Shown here: positions 21,771-33,317 of the stretch, piece by piece
Layout: the number at the start of each line of letters is the position of its first letter
Numbering within the stretch: the first letter of the stretch is position 1
Source: an uncultured Stenotrophomonas sp.
Lineage (GTDB): Bacteria; Pseudomonadota; Gammaproteobacteria; Xanthomonadales; Xanthomonadaceae
Length of the DNA stretch: 64,000 nucleotides
Assembly: GCA_900078405.1 (NCBI GenBank)
Contig: FLTS01000001.1
Coordinates: 1,822,626 to 1,886,625, forward strand
Reading direction: 5' to 3'
The notes under the pieces: generated by a model
What the model saw: only the letters and a program-made list of their open reading frames with translations
Databases searched by the model: none
Told to the model about the DNA's origin: nothing
Position numbers and translations under genes: made by a program

Positions 21771-23210
21771 TCATTCGTCGACGCCCTCCATCAGGAAGCC
21801 GCCGGTGGCAATCTGCTGGGCGACGTGGCCGATGTCGCCAGCGCCCATCATCAGCAGCAGGTCACCATCCTGCAGCACGTCCGGCAGCACCGACACCAGA
21901 TCGCTGGCATGGCCAACCACCACCGGCTCGCTGCGGCCACGCGCACGGATGGCACGGGCCAGCGAGCGGGCGTCGGCGCCGGGGATCGGCGCCTCGCCAG
22001 CCGGGTAGACCTCGCTGAGCACCAGTGCGTCCACTTCCGACAGCACCGCGGCGAACGCGTCGAACTGGTCGCGGGTGCGGCTGTAGCGATGCGGCTGGAA
22101 CGCCACCACCAGACGCTGCTCCGGCCAGCCACCACGTGCGGCGGCGAACACCGCGGCCAGTTCGCGCGGGTGGTGGCCGTAGTCGTCGATGACCCGCACC
22201 GCCGCACCCTTGCCGGTAGCAACGACACCGAGGTCGTTGAAGCGGCGGCCCACGCCCTGGAACTTCTCCAGCGCAATAGCGATCGTTTCCGGTGCCACGC
22301 CCAGCTGCCAGCCGATGGCGGCGGCAGCCAGCGCATTGAGCACGTTGTGGCGGCCCGGCAGCGCCAGCGTCACCGGCACGCTGCTGCCCTCGGGCAGGCG
22401 CAGGGTGAAGCGCATGCGCGCGCCATCCTGCACCACGTCCTCGGCACGCACGTCGGCATTGCCGTTCACGCCGTAGGTCATCACGTGGCGTGGGGTGGCA
22501 GCGGCCAGCGCAGCCACCTCGGGGTCGTCGATGCACAGCACCGCCAGCCCGTAGAACGGCAGGCGCTGCAGGAATTCGGCGAATGCGGCCTGCACCCGGG
22601 CAAAGTCGCCGCCGTAGTTCTCGAGATGGTCGGCGTCGATGTTGGTGATCACCGCCACCAGCGGGTTCAGGCGCAGGAAGCTGCCGTCGCTCTCGTCGGC
22701 CTCGGCCACCAGCCACTGGCCGCCACCGAGCTTGGCGTTGGCACCGGCGGCGAGCAGTTGCCCGCCGATGACGAAGGTCGGATCCAGCCCGCCCTCGCTG
22801 AGCACCGCGGCGGTCAGCGAGGTGGTGGTGGTCTTGCCGTGGGTGCCGGCCACGGCGATGCCGCGGCGGAAGCGCATCAGCTCGGCCAGCATCGCCGCGC
22901 GCGGCATGATCGGGATGCGCTGGCTGCGCGCCTCCATCAGCTCCGGGTTGTCGTCGCGGATGGCGCTGGAAACGACGATGCAGTCGGTGCCCAGCACGTT
23001 GGCGGCCGAGTGCCCGCGCATCACCCGCGCGCCCAGCCGCGCCAGGCGACGGGTGGCGGCGTTGTCGGCGTTGTCCGAGCCGGAGACTTCATAACCCAGG
23101 GTCAGCATCACCTCGGCGATGCCGCTCATGCCGGTGCCGCCGATGCCGACGAAATGCACGCGCGGGAAGGCACGCACCAGGTCGGTGGTGTCGTGCAGGC
23201 GACGGATCAT
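21771..23210 (-). CDS. murC: UDP-N-acetylmuramate--L-alanine ligase
   Basis: Adds L-Ala to UDP-MurNAc in the cytoplasm, the first step of the stem peptide. 479 residues: N-terminal Rossmann loop HFVGIGGTGMSGIAEV, ATP-binding P-loop VAGTHGKTTTT (about 116-126), the Mur-ligase EADESDGSF and TNIDADHLENY, and C-terminal domain DDYGHHPREL and QPHRYSRTRD. The start at MIRRLHD was chosen from homology; GGAG-like bases precede it weakly. Spaced 37 bp from murG and 85 bp from ftsQ. Confidence 0.97.
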   Translation of the reverse strand: MIRRLHDTTDLVRAFPRVHFVGIGGTGMSGIAEVMLTLGYEVSGSDNADNAATRRLARLGARVMRGHSAANVLGTDCIVVSSAIRDDNPELMEARSQRIPIMPRAAMLAELMRFRRGIAVAGTHGKTTTTSLTAAVLSEGGLDPTFVIGGQLLAAGANAKLGGGQWLVAEADESDGSFLRLNPLVAVITNIDADHLENYGGDFARVQAAFAEFLQRLPFYGLAVLCIDDPEVAALAAATPRHVMTYGVNGNADVRAEDVVQDGARMRFTLRLPEGSSVPVTLALPGRHNVLNALAAAAIGWQLGVAPETIAIALEKFQGVGRRFNDLGVVATGKGAAVRVIDDYGHHPRELAAVFAAARGGWPEQRLVVAFQPHRYSRTRDQFDAFAAVLSEVDALVLSEVYPAGEAPIPGADARSLARAIRARGRSEPVVVGHASDLVSVLPDVLQDGDLLLMMGAGDIGHVAQQIATGGFLMEGVDE

Positions 23211-23247
23211 GCGCGGCCTCCGGTGTGTCGGGTACGCGATGCGGTGG

Positions 23248-24336
23248 TCATGCGGCTTCCTCAAGAATGATGTCGGCGATGCGTTCGGCTGCATCGGGCA
23301 TGGCCAGCGCGCGCGCGGCCTGCGCCATCCGCAGGCGGCGCCCGCTGGCGCCGGCCAGCGCGCACAGTACGCCTTCCAGATTGGCGGCCAGCGCGTCGTC
23401 CTGTTTCAGCAGCTCGGCGGCGCCGCGCTCGACCAGATATTCGGCATTGCGGGTCTGGTGATCGTCGACCGCGGCGGCGAACGGCACCAGCACGCTGCCG
23501 ACACCCACCGCGCACAGTTCGGCCAGGGTGGAGGCGCCGGAACGGCACACCACCAGGTCAGCCCAGGCATAGGCGGCGGCCATGTCGGTGATGAAGGCAT
23601 CGACGCGGCCTTCGACGCCGGCAGCACGGTAGGCTTGCTGCGCTTCGCCATGCAGCTTTTCGCCGCACTGGTGCCAGACCTCGATGGCGACGCTGCCACC
23701 CAGCGCGGCCAGCGCCTGCGGCATGGCGTTGTTCAACGCGCGCGCACCCTGGCTGCCGCCAAGCACCAGCACGCGCATCGGGCCGCTGCGGTCGGCAAGG
23801 CGCCGTTCCGGCGCCGGCAACGCGGCAATCTCGGCGCGCACCGGGTTGCCGACCACTTCCTCGCGCACGGCGAAGCTGCCTGGGAAGCCGGTCAGCACAC
23901 GGCGCGCGACGCGCGACAGGATGCGGTTGGTCAGGCCCGGCGCGCGGTTCTGCTCGTGCACCAGCAACGGCAACCCGTGCAGGCGCGCGGCGATGCCGCC
24001 GGGGCCGGAGGCAAAGCCGCCGAAGGCAACCACGGCGCGCGGGTTGCGCTCGCGCAGGATGAAACCGGCCGCGCGGATCGCGCGCAGCACCCGTAGCGGC
24101 GCACCCAGCAGCGCCAGCTTGCCCTTGCCGCGCAGGCCACTGATGGCGAGCGTGTCGATGGCGATGTCGTGCTGCGGTACCAGCCGGGTTTCCATCGCAC
24201 CGTCGGCGCCCAGCCACGTCACCGGGATGCCGCGCGCGCGCAGTACGTTGGCGACCGCCAGGCCGGGGAAGATGTGGCCACCGGTACCGCCGGCCATGAT
24301 CAGTACCGGGCGCTGCTGCATCGACGGGCCCGCCAT
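23248..24336 (-). CDS. murG: Undecaprenyl-PP-MurNAc-pentapeptide GlcNAc transferase
   Basis: Membrane-associated GT-B glycosyltransferase that converts lipid I to lipid II. 362 residues with the N-terminal glycine loop [17 protein letters not shown], the second loop [14 protein letters not shown] and the UDP-GlcNAc binding region [11 protein letters not shown]...[21 protein letters not shown] one codon earlier (24339) overlaps the ftsW stop as GTGA and is an equally possible start; both lie within reach of GGAGG. Confidence 0.96.
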   Translation of the reverse strand: MAGPSMQQRPVLIMAGGTGGHIFPGLAVANVLRARGIPVTWLGADGAMETRLVPQHDIAIDTLAISGLRGKGKLALLGAPLRVLRAIRAAGFILRERNPRAVVAFGGFASGPGGIAARLHGLPLLVHEQNRAPGLTNRILSRVARRVLTGFPGSFAVREEVVGNPVRAEIAALPAPERRLADRSGPMRVLVLGGSQGARALNNAMPQALAALGGSVAIEVWHQCGEKLHGEAQQAYRAAGVEGRVDAFITDMAAAYAWADLVVCRSGASTLAELCAVGVGSVLVPFAAAVDDHQTRNAEYLVERGAAELLKQDDALAANLEGVLCALAGASGRRLRMAQAARALAMPDAAERIADIILEEAA

Positions 24337-25643
24337 CACGCGATCCTCCCGAAGGTGGGCTCGACCCGCTGCGGCATGCGGCTGGTACCGCGCATGGGGC
24401 CCCGCTGCATCGCTGCGGCAATGGCGCCGGCGGTGACCGACGTTGCCGCCGGTTCGTCCTCGGCGGCCTCGAACAGCGGCTCACTGTCCTCCTCACGCAC
24501 TTCCTGGCGGCGCACCGCGCGGTTGTACTCCCACGACACGCGCAGCAGCAGGCCGATCGCCACGCAGGTCATCATCACGCTGGAGCCGCCGGAGGACACC
24601 AGCGGCAGGGTCAGGCCCTTGGTCGGCAGAATGCCGAGGTTGACGCCGATCGACACGAAGGTCTGCAGGCCGATCCACAAGGCGATGCCGAAGGCGATGT
24701 AGCCGGCGAAATGGCGGCGCATCTCGATGCAGCGCATGCCCAGCCACAGCGCGCGGCCGACCAGCAGCGTGTACAGCGCGACGATGGTGCACACCCCGGC
24801 GAAACCCAGTTCCTCGGCGATCACCGAGAAGATGAAGTCGGTGTGCGACTCGGGCAGGTAGTTGAGCTTCTGGATCGACGCGCCGAGGCCGACGCCGGCC
24901 CACTCGCCGCGGCCGATCGCCATCAGTGCGTTGGACAGCTGGTAGCCGGAGCCGAGCTGGTCCTCCCACGGATCCATGAACGAGGTGACGCGGCGCATGC
25001 GGTACGGCTCGAAGTAGACCAGCAGCGTCAGCGCCACCACCATCACCAATGCCGGCAGCACGATGCGCTTCATCTGCGCGCCGCCCAGCACCAGCATGCA
25101 GGTGGTGATGCCCAGCAGCAGCGTGGAGGAGCCGAAGTCCGGCTGCATCAGCAGCAGGCACACCAGCACGCCGACCACGCCCACCGGTTTGAGCATCGCC
25201 TGCCAGGTGGCGTTGACCTCGTCGCGGAAGCGCACCAGATAGCTGGACAGCCAAACGATGTACAACACCTTCACCGCCTCGACCGTCTGGAACTTGGAGA
25301 CACCCAGGTTGATCCAGCGCCGTGCGCCGTTGACGGTGCTGCCCAGGCCGGGGACGAACACCACCAGCAGCAGCACCGCGCAGGCAACCAGCAACAGGCG
25401 GTTGTGCTCTTCCACCTTCTTCAGCTCGACACGCATGGCCGCCACCGCCAACACCACGCCGATGGCGATGAACAGCAGGTGGCGGTTGAGGTAGTGGAAC
25501 GGGTTCCGGGTCAGCGCGATGGAACTGGATGCCACCATCACGATGCCCAGCGACGCCAACGCCACGGCAGCGCCCAGCAGCCACTTGTCGTAGTGGCCGC
25601 CGATCGCTTCGAGCCGGGTTGCCTGGCGCGCGTGGTCGTCCAT
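24336..25643 (-). CDS. ftsW: Septal SEDS glycosyltransferase FtsW
   Basis: Polytopic SEDS protein that polymerises lipid II at the septum together with FtsI. 435 residues with about ten membrane segments; the family core is visible in [21 protein letters not shown] (with the catalytic-loop Asp), [22 protein letters not shown] and [18 protein letters not shown]. The final 60 residues are a cytoplasmic, Glu/Ala-rich tail longer than in E. coli. Its ATG shares one base with the mraY stop (TGATG). murD, normally between mraY and ftsW, is missing. Confidence 0.97.
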   Translation of the reverse strand: MDDHARQATRLEAIGGHYDKWLLGAAVALASLGIVMVASSSIALTRNPFHYLNRHLLFIAIGVVLAVAAMRVELKKVEEHNRLLLVACAVLLLVVFVPGLGSTVNGARRWINLGVSKFQTVEAVKVLYIVWLSSYLVRFRDEVNATWQAMLKPVGVVGVLVCLLLMQPDFGSSTLLLGITTCMLVLGGAQMKRIVLPALVMVVALTLLVYFEPYRMRRVTSFMDPWEDQLGSGYQLSNALMAIGRGEWAGVGLGASIQKLNYLPESHTDFIFSVIAEELGFAGVCTIVALYTLLVGRALWLGMRCIEMRRHFAGYIAFGIALWIGLQTFVSIGVNLGILPTKGLTLPLVSSGGSSVMMTCVAIGLLLRVSWEYNRAVRRQEVREEDSEPLFEAAEDEPAATSVTAGAIAAAMQRGPMRGTSRMPQRVEPTFGRIA

Positions 25644-26728
25644 CAGCGCACCTTCAACGTCGCCAGGCCGATCAGCACCAGCATCATGCTGATGATCCAG
25701 AAACGCACGATCACCCGCGGCTCGGGCCAGCCCTTCAGCTCGAAGTGGTGGTGGATCGGCGCCATGCGGAATACGCGCTTGCCGGTCAGCTTGAAGCTGG
25801 CCACCTGGATCATCACCGACAGCGTCTCGATCACGAACACGCCACCCATGATCACCAGCACCAGCTCCTGGCGCACGATCACCGCGATGGTACCCAGCAC
25901 CGCGCCCAACGCCAGCGCGCCGACGTCGCCCATGAACACCATTGCCGGATAGGTGTTGAACCACAAAAAGCCCAAGCCCGCACCGGCGATCGCCGCGCAG
26001 ATGATGACCAGCTCGCCGGCGCCGGGAATCTGCGGAATCTGCAGGTAGCTGGAGAACACCGCGTTGCCCGAGGCGTAGGCGAACACGCCCAACGCGCAGG
26101 CCACCAGCACCGTCGGCATGATCGCCAGGCCGTCGAGGCCATCGGTCAGGTTGACCGCGTTGGAGAAGCCGACGATCCAGAAGTAGGCGATTGCCACGAA
26201 GCTGATGCCGGCCAGCGGCAGCGCGATGGCCTTGAACATCGGGATGTACAAGGTCAGCGCCGCAGGTACGTCCGCCGTGTAGAACAGGAACAGGCCGGCA
26301 CCGAGGCCGAAGATCGACTGCAGCAGGTACTTCCAGCGCGACTTCAGGCCGTTCGGGTCGCGCCGGGCGATCTTGATCCAGTCGTCGTACCAGCCGATGG
26401 CGCCGAAGCACAGCATCACCGCAATCACCAGCCACACATAGCGGTTGCGCAGGTCGCCCCACAGCAGCACCGACAGCAGCACCGACAGCAGGATCAGGCC
26501 ACCGCCCATCGTCGGCGTGCCGGCCTTGGAAAAGTGCGACTGCGGGCCGTCCTTGCGGATCGGCTGGCCGCCCTTGAGCTGCGCCAGCCGGCGGATCGCC
26601 GCCGGGCCGAGCCACAGCGACAGGCCGAGCGCGGTCAGCGCGGCGAGGATGCCGCGGAAGGTGAGGTAGTTGAACAACCGGAACAGGTCGTCCAACTGCT
26701 GCAGCCAGCGGGCCAGTTCAAGCAACAT
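25643..26728 (-). CDS. mraY: Phospho-MurNAc-pentapeptide transferase
   Basis: Transfers phospho-MurNAc-pentapeptide to undecaprenyl phosphate, making lipid I at the inner membrane. 361 residues with ten membrane segments. Catalytic Asp pair in IGWYDDWIK, the [13 protein letters not shown] loop and the [14 protein letters not shown] segment are all present, and [15 protein letters not shown] is the family's His-rich loop. The start at [10 protein letters not shown] lies 11 bp inside the murF 3' end; the frame is open a little further but MLLEL is the usual N-terminus. Confidence 0.97.
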   Translation of the reverse strand: MLLELARWLQQLDDLFRLFNYLTFRGILAALTALGLSLWLGPAAIRRLAQLKGGQPIRKDGPQSHFSKAGTPTMGGGLILLSVLLSVLLWGDLRNRYVWLVIAVMLCFGAIGWYDDWIKIARRDPNGLKSRWKYLLQSIFGLGAGLFLFYTADVPAALTLYIPMFKAIALPLAGISFVAIAYFWIVGFSNAVNLTDGLDGLAIMPTVLVACALGVFAYASGNAVFSSYLQIPQIPGAGELVIICAAIAGAGLGFLWFNTYPAMVFMGDVGALALGAVLGTIAVIVRQELVLVIMGGVFVIETLSVMIQVASFKLTGKRVFRMAPIHHHFELKGWPEPRVIVRFWIISMMLVLIGLATLKVR

Positions 26729-28100
26729 GTGGTGTGTCCTCGCCACGCTTGAGCAGCGCGGTCACGATCTTGTCCATTGCACTGCCGCGCGAGCCCTTGA
26801 CCAGGCAACGCACGCCAGCATGAAGTTCGGTATCCAGCGCGGCGGCCAGCGCGGCGTGGCTGTCGAAGTGGCGGGCACCCTCGCCGAACGCGGCGGCGGC
26901 GGCGGCGCTCAGCGGGCCGAGCGCATACAGGCGCTTGAGCCCGGCTTCGCGCGCGCGCAGGCCGGCCTGCGCATGCAGCGCCTGCGCGTCGGGGCCGAGT
27001 TCGCGCATGTCGCCCAGCACCAGCCAGCCTTCTTCCTTGCCCGCAGCCAGCGCGGTGATCGCCGCCGCCAGCGAGCCGGGATTGGCGTTGTAGCTGTCAT
27101 CCACCAGCACCGCGCCGCTGGGCAGCACGTGCGCGACCTGGCGGCCGGGCACCGGGCGCGCCTGCGCCAGCCCCTCGGCCACCTGCGCCAGCGCGATGCC
27201 GGCGGCCAGCGCCAGCGATGCGGCAGCCAGCGCGTTGAGCACGTTGTGGCGGCCGGGCAGATGCAGTTCCACCCCGGCGCTGTCTTGCGGCGTACGCAGT
27301 TGGAAGCGCGAGCCCGTTTCGGCCAGCACGATGTTGCCGGCGGTGACATCAGCACTGACTTCCAGCCCGAAACGGATGACACGGTGCGCACCGGCACGCG
27401 CCGCGAAGTACGGCGCGAACGCGTCGTCGGCATTGACCACCGCCACACCGTCGGCGCGCAGGTCGTCGTGGACCGCCGCCTTGGTATTGGCGATCTCCAG
27501 CAGACTGCCCATGCGCTCCAGATGCGCCGGGGCGACGTTGTTGACCAGCGCCACGTCCGGCGGCGCGATCGCGGTCAGGTAGGCGATGTCGCCGGGCTTG
27601 CCGGTACCCATTTCATAGACCGCGTAATCGGCGTCTTCCGGCGCATCGATCACCGCCAGCGGCAGGCCGATCTCGTTGTTGCGGTTGCCCGGCGTGGCAT
27701 GGACGCTGCGGCCTTCCAGCGCGGCAGCATGCCGCAGGATCGCCAGCAGCAGGTTCTTGACGCTGGTCTTGCCGTTGCTGCCGGTGATCGCGAACACCTT
27801 CGCGCTACGCCCCTGCTGCATCGCGGCGGCGATCTTCGCCAGCGCCAGTTCGGTATTGGCGACCACGATCTGCGGCACATCCAGCGGCTGCAATGCTTCA
27901 ACCAGCAGGGCGCCGGCACCGCGTGCGAGCGCGTCGGCGGCGAAGGCATGGCCATCGAAATTTTCGCCACGCAGGGCAACGTACAGGCTGCCCGGGGTCA
28001 GCGTGCGGGTGTCGTTGCCGATGGCGTCGATGCTCGCATCGTCGCCGTGAAGCTCGCCACCGGCCCAATGCGCGATCAATGACAAAGGAGTGCGCTTCAC
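26718..28100 (-). CDS. murF: UDP-MurNAc-tripeptide--D-alanyl-D-alanine ligase
   Basis: Adds D-Ala-D-Ala to the muropeptide precursor. 460 residues with the ATP loop [12 protein letters not shown] (about 107-118), [26 protein letters not shown], and the C-terminal [11 protein letters not shown] and [12 protein letters not shown]. It begins with GTG, which overlaps the murE stop as GTGA. Its substrate D-Ala-D-Ala must come from a Ddl encoded outside this window, since no ddl gene is present in the cluster. Confidence 0.96.
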   Translation of the reverse strand: MKRTPLSLIAHWAGGELHGDDASIDAIGNDTRTLTPGSLYVALRGENFDGHAFAADALARGAGALLVEALQPLDVPQIVVANTELALAKIAAAMQQGRSAKVFAITGSNGKTSVKNLLLAILRHAAALEGRSVHATPGNRNNEIGLPLAVIDAPEDADYAVYEMGTGKPGDIAYLTAIAPPDVALVNNVAPAHLERMGSLLEIANTKAAVHDDLRADGVAVVNADDAFAPYFAARAGAHRVIRFGLEVSADVTAGNIVLAETGSRFQLRTPQDSAGVELHLPGRHNVLNALAAASLALAAGIALAQVAEGLAQARPVPGRQVAHVLPSGAVLVDDSYNANPGSLAAAITALAAGKEEGWLVLGDMRELGPDAQALHAQAGLRAREAGLKRLYALGPLSAAAAAAFGEGARHFDSHAALAAALDTELHAGVRCLVKGSRGSAMDKIVTALLKRGEDTPHVA

Positions 28101-29575
28101 CTTGCACCTCCCCTGCGTGCCGCCAATGCCTGCGATGCGACCTCGGTGTCGTCGAAGGGATGCTTGATGCCTGCGATCTCCTGACAGGACTCGTGGCCCT
28201 TGCCGGCGATCAGCACGATGTCGCCGGGGCCGGCCGCGGCGATGGCGGTAGTGATCGCCGCGGCGCGGTCACGCTGCACGGTCACGTTCGTGGAATCGAT
28301 GAATCCGGCCACGATGCCGGCGATGATGGCGTCGCCGTCCTCGCCGCGCGGGTTGTCGTCGGTGACGAACACCACGTCGGCCAGTTGTTCGGCGATGGCC
28401 GCCATCTGCGGACGCTTGCCGGTGTCGCGCTCGCCGCCGCAACCGAACACGCACAGCAGGCGGCCGTCGAGGTGGCCGTGCAGGCTGCGCAGCGCCTGTT
28501 CCAGTGCGTCCGGGGTGTGGGCGTAGTCGATCACCACGGTGGGCTCGCCGTGGCCGCCGAGGCGGTTCATGCGTCCGCGGATCGGCTGCAGCTGGCCGAG
28601 CACGTTGGCGATGGCCGCCGCCGGCTGGCCCAGCGCATGCAGTGCGCCAGCCACGGCCAGCAGGTTGTCGACATTGAAGCGACCCAGCAGCGGCGAGCGC
28701 AGCGGATGGCGTTCGCCGCCGATCACCAGCTCGAAACCGATGCCCTGCCCGTCCAGCACCAGGTTTTCGGCGCGAACGCTTGCACCCGGCTGGCCGGTCG
28801 AGCTCAGGCCGATGGACTGCACGTCCGCGGCCAGCGTGGCGATCAGCTCGCGACCGAAGCCATCGTCGAGGTTGATGACCGCCGCCTTCAGGCCGTCGCG
28901 GTGGAACAGCCGCGCCTTTGCCGCGCCGTAGCGGGCCATGTCGCCGTGGTAATCGAGATGATCGCGGGTGAGGTTGGTGAACACCGCCACGTCGTAATGC
29001 ACGGCATCGACGCGGCCCTGGTCCAGCGCATGCGAGCTGACTTCCATCGCCACCGCCTGCGCGCCCTGATTGCGCAGCTGCGCCAGCACTTCATGCATCT
29101 GCAGCACCAGCGGCGTGGTGAAGCCGGTCGGCACCACCTCGCCGTACAGGCCCACGCCCAGCGTGCCGACCGAGCCGCTGCGGGTGCCCAGCAGCTGCCA
29201 TGCCTGCGCCAGCAACTGCACGGTGGACGTCTTGCCATTGGTACCGGTGACGCCGACCATCGTCAGCGCGCGCGAGGGATGACCGTGGAACTGGTCGGCC
29301 ATCGCGCCCATGCGCGCACGCAGGCCGGGCACGGCGATCGCATCGGCCGGCGCCGGCAGTTCCGCCGGGGCCGGCGGTTCGAACAGGATGACGCCGGCAC
29401 CAGCCGCGCGCGCCTGCTCGACGAAACCCAACCCGTGCGCACCGAAACCGGCGATGGCGACGAAGGCATCGCCGGGGCGCACCTGGCGCGAATCCAGCAC
29501 CAGCCCGGTCACCTGCGGGTCGCGCGCCAACGCCACGTCCGGCAGCAGCTGCGACAGCGGCATCGTGCGGTTCAC
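28097..29575 (-). CDS. murE: UDP-MurNAc-L-Ala-D-Glu--meso-diaminopimelate ligase
   Basis: Adds meso-diaminopimelate to the stem peptide. 492 residues with the ATP loop [14 protein letters not shown] (about 112-125), [13 protein letters not shown], the DAP-recognising DDNPRGED motif, and [12 protein letters not shown] near the end. DNPR is the meso-DAP signature, in contrast to the lysine-adding enzymes, so the cell wall should be DAP type. The GTG start overlaps the ftsI stop (GTGA) and has GAGG seven bases upstream; an ATG 12 bases later is the alternative. Confidence 0.96.
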   Translation of the reverse strand: MNRTMPLSQLLPDVALARDPQVTGLVLDSRQVRPGDAFVAIAGFGAHGLGFVEQARAAGAGVILFEPPAPAELPAPADAIAVPGLRARMGAMADQFHGHPSRALTMVGVTGTNGKTSTVQLLAQAWQLLGTRSGSVGTLGVGLYGEVVPTGFTTPLVLQMHEVLAQLRNQGAQAVAMEVSSHALDQGRVDAVHYDVAVFTNLTRDHLDYHGDMARYGAAKARLFHRDGLKAAVINLDDGFGRELIATLAADVQSIGLSSTGQPGASVRAENLVLDGQGIGFELVIGGERHPLRSPLLGRFNVDNLLAVAGALHALGQPAAAIANVLGQLQPIRGRMNRLGGHGEPTVVIDYAHTPDALEQALRSLHGHLDGRLLCVFGCGGERDTGKRPQMAAIAEQLADVVFVTDDNPRGEDGDAIIAGIVAGFIDSTNVTVQRDRAAAITTAIAAAGPGDIVLIAGKGHESCQEIAGIKHPFDDTEVASQALAARRGGAR

Positions 29576-31422
29576 TGGTGCACCTCCTGCGCGGCCGGCT
29601 GCAGCGCGCGGGCGGTGGGCATGGCCGCGTCGAATTCGGCGGCGGCATCGATGTCGGCACCTGCCGCATCGGCAGCGACCGGCAGCACCGCCGCGTTGCC
29701 GACCTTGCCGGCCGCCTGCGCCGCCAGCCACGACTGGATGTCGTCCGGCGGCACGTCCATCAACCGCAGCGTGCCTTCCATCACCTGATGGAACACCGGT
29801 GCGGACACCTGCCCGCCATAGTACTTGCCGCCCTGCGGGTCGTTGACCACGATCACTGCGGCAAAACGCGGGTTGGTCGCCGGCACCACGCCGGCAAACA
29901 GCAGGTTGTAGCGGCCCTTTTCGTAGCCGTGCGGCCCGTTCTTGCGCGCGGTACCGGTCTTGCCGGCGACGTGGTAGCCCAGGATCGCCGCCTGCTTGGC
30001 ACCGCCCTGGGTCACCACGGTTTCCATCATCCGCACCACCTCGCGCGCCACGTCCGGCGCGATGACCTGCCGCGCCTCGTTGTGCTGGCCCTTGACGAAG
30101 GTCGGCTGGATCACCCGGCCGCCATTGGCCAGCGCCGAATACGCCTGCGCGATCTGCAGTGGCGTCACCGACAGGCCGTAGCCGTAGGACATCGTGGTCT
30201 TGGTGGTGCCATACCAGCCGGAACTGCCGGGCACCGGCACCACGCCCGCCGATTCACCGGGGAAACCGCTGTGCGGCGCCATGCCGTAACCGAAGGCGCG
30301 CACCGAGTCGTAGAAGGTGCGGTCGGGGATGCGCGCGGCGATCTTGGCCGCACCGATGTTGGAACTGCGGGTGATGACGCCGGTGACGTCGAGCACACCG
30401 TTGTTCCGTGGCACGTCGCGGATGGTATAGCGGCCCAGGGTCAGGTAGCCGGGGTTGGTGTCGATCTGGGTGTCCGGCGTGACCAGGTGGTTCTGCAGCG
30501 CGGTGGCCACGGTCAGCGGCTTCATCGTCGAACCCGGCTCGACCAGGTCGGTGACGGCACGGTTGCGGCGCGCACCCGGGGTGGCGCCGCTGATCGCGTT
30601 CGGGTTGTAGGTCGGCAGGTTGGCCATCGCCAACACCTCACCGGTAGCCACGTCCATGATCACCACCGAGCCACCGGCGGCCTTGTTCTCGACCACCGCG
30701 TTGCGCAGCTCACGCATGGCCAGGAACTGGATGCGGCGGTCGATGCTCAGGGTCAGGTCTTTGCCGGGTTCGGCCGGCCGCACCAGGTCGATGCTCTCGA
30801 CGATCGCGCCCTTGCGGTCGCGGATCACCTTCTTGGCACCGGGCTTGCCGCGCAGCCAATCGTCGAAGGCCAGTTCCAGTCCTTCCTGGCCGTGGTCGTC
30901 GATATTGGTGAAGCCCAGCACGTGCGCCAGCGCCTCGCCCTGCGGGTAATAGCGGCGGAACTCGCGCTGCGAGAACACGCCGGGGATCTTCAGCGCGACG
31001 ATCTGCGCAGCCACGTCCGGGTTCATGCGCCGGCGCAGGTACAGGAACTCCTTGTCGGCCTTCTGCGTGAGCCTCGTGGTCAACTCGTCCACCGGCAAAG
31101 ACAGCGCCTGCGCCAGCTCGGGGATGCGCTCGGGCGCGCGCAGCAGCTCCTGGGGATTGACCCAGATCGAGGCCACCGGCGTGGACACCGCCACCGGCTC
31201 GCCATTGCGGTCGGTGATCATGCCGCGCGAGGTGGCGATGGGTACTTCACGCAGGTAGCGGGCCTCGCCCTGGCGCTGGTAGAAGTCGCTGTTGACCAGT
31301 TGCACGTAGGCGGCGCGGCCGACCAGCGTCACCGCGCACAGGCCCAGCCCGGCACCCACCATCAGCATGCGGGTGCGCAGATTGAACTGGCTGCGGTTGC
31401 GATTGCGGCGCGGTGCGTTCAT
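29572..31422 (-). CDS. ftsI: Septal peptidoglycan transpeptidase (PBP3)
   Basis: Class B penicillin-binding protein that cross-links septal peptidoglycan with FtsW. 616 residues: one membrane segment (about 19-42), a pedestal domain starting at [14 protein letters not shown], and a transpeptidase domain with the active-site STMK at 298-301, SSN at 353-355 and KTGT at 488-491. All catalytic motifs are intact. The C-terminal 50 residues are an Ala-rich extension not seen in E. coli. The start [10 protein letters not shown] places the basic stretch before the membrane segment. Confidence 0.97.
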   Translation of the reverse strand: MNAPRRNRNRSQFNLRTRMLMVGAGLGLCAVTLVGRAAYVQLVNSDFYQRQGEARYLREVPIATSRGMITDRNGEPVAVSTPVASIWVNPQELLRAPERIPELAQALSLPVDELTTRLTQKADKEFLYLRRRMNPDVAAQIVALKIPGVFSQREFRRYYPQGEALAHVLGFTNIDDHGQEGLELAFDDWLRGKPGAKKVIRDRKGAIVESIDLVRPAEPGKDLTLSIDRRIQFLAMRELRNAVVENKAAGGSVVIMDVATGEVLAMANLPTYNPNAISGATPGARRNRAVTDLVEPGSTMKPLTVATALQNHLVTPDTQIDTNPGYLTLGRYTIRDVPRNNGVLDVTGVITRSSNIGAAKIAARIPDRTFYDSVRAFGYGMAPHSGFPGESAGVVPVPGSSGWYGTTKTTMSYGYGLSVTPLQIAQAYSALANGGRVIQPTFVKGQHNEARQVIAPDVAREVVRMMETVVTQGGAKQAAILGYHVAGKTGTARKNGPHGYEKGRYNLLFAGVVPATNPRFAAVIVVNDPQGGKYYGGQVSAPVFHQVMEGTLRLMDVPPDDIQSWLAAQAAGKVGNAAVLPVAADAAGADIDAAAEFDAAMPTARALQPAAQEVHQ

Positions 31423-31537
31423 GGCGCACCTCTGACCGCCATGGATGGCGGGAATGCCGGTTTTGCAGGAGCACAAACCGGCCCTGCGCCACCCTGCGGG
31501 CGGCTTCGCCGTGCAAAACGGCTGTCCTGCCGCTTCG

Positions 31538-31801
31538 TCATGGGCGCACCACCACGATGTCGGCCGCTTCCGGGAACTTCATGCCCAGCCGGCCACGCGC
31601 CTCCTGGTCAACGCGGGTGGCCTGCGCCAGCGTGGCCTGCTCCAGCTGCAGGCGGCCGAACTCGATGTTCAGCTCGTCGCGCGCGTGCTCCAGCCGCGTC
31701 AGTTCGACGAACAGCTGGCGGTGGCGGTGGCGGCTGTAGACCACGCCGATCGCCGAGGCGATGGTGGCGAGCAACAGCGCGACGAGGATCACCCGGCTCA
31801 T
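31538..31801 (-). CDS. ftsL: Cell division protein FtsL
   Basis: Small bitopic protein of 87 residues: one membrane segment (about 4-22) then a leucine-zipper-like coiled coil ([29 protein letters not shown]), which pairs with FtsB and FtsQ in the periplasm and activates FtsWI. The ATG overlaps the rsmH stop (ATGA). A 115-bp gap separates it from ftsI. Confidence 0.92.
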   Translation of the reverse strand: MSRVILVALLLATIASAIGVVYSRHRHRQLFVELTRLEHARDELNIEFGRLQLEQATLAQATRVDQEARGRLGMKFPEAADIVVVRP

Positions 31802-32784
31802 GCGGCCACCTCGCGCTTTTCGGCCACCCGCAACACCGCGCTGCGCGCGCGCGGGTTCGCCGCCAGCTCGTCGTCCCCGGCCTTGATGGCGCCACCGATC
31901 AGGTCCAGCGCCGGCACGAACACCGCCATCTCGGGCAACCGGCGGTTGCTCGGCGGCGCCTTGGCGTGGCGGTTCATGAACTGCTTGACGATGCGGTCTT
32001 CCAGCGAATGGAAGCTGATCACCGCCAGCCGGCCACCGGGTTTCAGGCGCGCCAGCGCAGCGTCCAGCCCCGCCTCGAGGTCGGCCAGCTCGCGGTTGAT
32101 GTGGATGCGGATGGCCTGGAAGCTGCGCGTGGCCGGGTGGATCTTGTCTTTCCCACGCGGCATCGCCGAGGCGATCAGTTCGGCCAGTTCGGCGGTGCGC
32201 GCGAACGGCTGGCTGCCGCGGCGGGCGACGACGGCGCGGGCGATGCGCCGGCTCTGGCGCTCCTCGCCATAGGTCCACAGCACGTCGGCGATCTCGCGCT
32301 CCTCGGCACGGTTCAGCCACTGCGCGGCGCTCTCGCCCGTGTCCGGGTCCATGCGCATGTCCAGCGGACCGTCCTTGCCGAAGCTGAAACCGCGTTCGGC
32401 CACGTCCAGCTGCGGCGAAGACACGCCCAGGTCGAACAGCACGCCGTCGAGGCCGGCGGCGGTCTCGTTCCAGTCCAGCAGGTCGGCGAAGCTGCCGCGG
32501 TAGATGGACACGCGCGGATCCGGCGCGAAATCGCGCTGCGCCACGGCGATGGCCTCCGGGTCCTTGTCCATCACCAGCAGGCGCCCGTGCGGGCCGAGCT
32601 GGCGCAGCACGCCGCCGGCATGGCCGCCACGGCCGAACGTGCCATCCAGATAGGTACCGTCCCCGATCACCCTCAGGCCGCTCAGGACCTGGGTGTACAG
32701 CACCGGCAGGTGAGCCGCCGGCGGCTGCGACACCGGAGGGTGACCGGCCTGCGCTTGACCGCGCACCCGGGCACCCCGGCTCAC
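31798..32784 (-). CDS. rsmH: 16S rRNA (cytosine1402-N4)-methyltransferase
   Basis: SAM-dependent methyltransferase of 16S rRNA C1402 (formerly mraW). 328 residues with [10 protein letters not shown], the SAM loop [25 protein letters not shown], and [13 protein letters not shown], then the RGFSF and [14 protein letters not shown] motifs. It starts with GTG, which overlaps the mraZ stop (GTGA). The first 20 residues, before HLPVLY, are a variable extension. Confidence 0.96.
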   Translation of the reverse strand: MSRGARVRGQAQAGHPPVSQPPAAHLPVLYTQVLSGLRVIGDGTYLDGTFGRGGHAGGVLRQLGPHGRLLVMDKDPEAIAVAQRDFAPDPRVSIYRGSFADLLDWNETAAGLDGVLFDLGVSSPQLDVAERGFSFGKDGPLDMRMDPDTGESAAQWLNRAEEREIADVLWTYGEERQSRRIARAVVARRGSQPFARTAELAELIASAMPRGKDKIHPATRSFQAIRIHINRELADLEAGLDAALARLKPGGRLAVISFHSLEDRIVKQFMNRHAKAPPSNRRLPEMAVFVPALDLIGGAIKAGDDELAANPRARSAVLRVAEKREVAA

Positions 32785-33227
32785 AACTTCAGGTCGAGCA
32801 GCCCATCGCCCAGATCCCCGTCAGACAGTGTCTGCTGGATCAACGCGCGATGCGCTTGCTCGCTCCATAGTTCGAACTTGTCGCCCATGCCCATCAGCAC
32901 CGCCTTCTTCTCGATGCCGACCGCGTTGCGGTGGCTGGACGGCAGGCTGATGCGGCCATTGCCATCCAGTTCCAGATGGGCGGCCGAGCCGACGAGCTTC
33001 TGTTGCAGGGTGCGCACCACGCGCTGCGTGTTGGGCTTGGCCATCACCTCGTCGCGCACCCGCTCCCATTCCTTTTCGGCGTACAGCCACAGGCAACCGG
33101 CTTCGAACGGGTTGTAGGTCAGCACCAGACGATTGCCACAGGCACGCGCGACCAGGTCGCGATGGGCGGTGGGCACCGCCATGCGTCCCTTGTCGTCAAC
33201 CGTGATGGCCGTCTCGCCCTGAAACAC
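32781..33227 (-). CDS. mraZ: Transcriptional regulator MraZ
   Basis: DNA-binding protein that represses its own dcw operon in E. coli. 148 residues with two AbrB/SpoVT-like halves, each carrying the DxxxR signature (Asp 11-Arg 15 in DDKGRMAVP; Asp 88-Arg 92 in DGNGRISLP). It starts with GTG. The first gene of the dcw cluster; its leader has a near-consensus promoter and a five-step G-rich array at 10-bp spacing, the expected type of operator. Confidence 0.95.
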   Translation of the reverse strand: MFQGETAITVDDKGRMAVPTAHRDLVARACGNRLVLTYNPFEAGCLWLYAEKEWERVRDEVMAKPNTQRVVRTLQQKLVGSAAHLELDGNGRISLPSSHRNAVGIEKKAVLMGMGDKFELWSEQAHRALIQQTLSDGDLGDGLLDLKL

Positions 33228-33270
33228 GCCGCGCCCTACCTGTCTGTCATTCCGCCTGGGCGGTCATTGA

Positions 33271-33317
33271 ACCACGAAAAACCACGAATAACCCGGCTTT
33301 CCCTCCGATGCCCACAT
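33271..33317 (-). promoter_or_regulatory. Putative MraZ operator array, five repeats at 10-bp steps
   Basis: Read on the minus strand in 10-base steps from 33320, the sequence gives ctaatgTGGG, catcggAGGG, aaagccGGGT, tattcgTGGT and ttttcgTGGT. The G-rich core thus falls on the same helix face five times, just after the -10 box. E. coli MraZ binds three TGGGN repeats with 10-bp periodicity in the same place. The first core is canonical; the others are degenerate. The last two steps form a near-perfect direct repeat (CGTGGT with a T-rich spacer). Confidence 0.65.
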
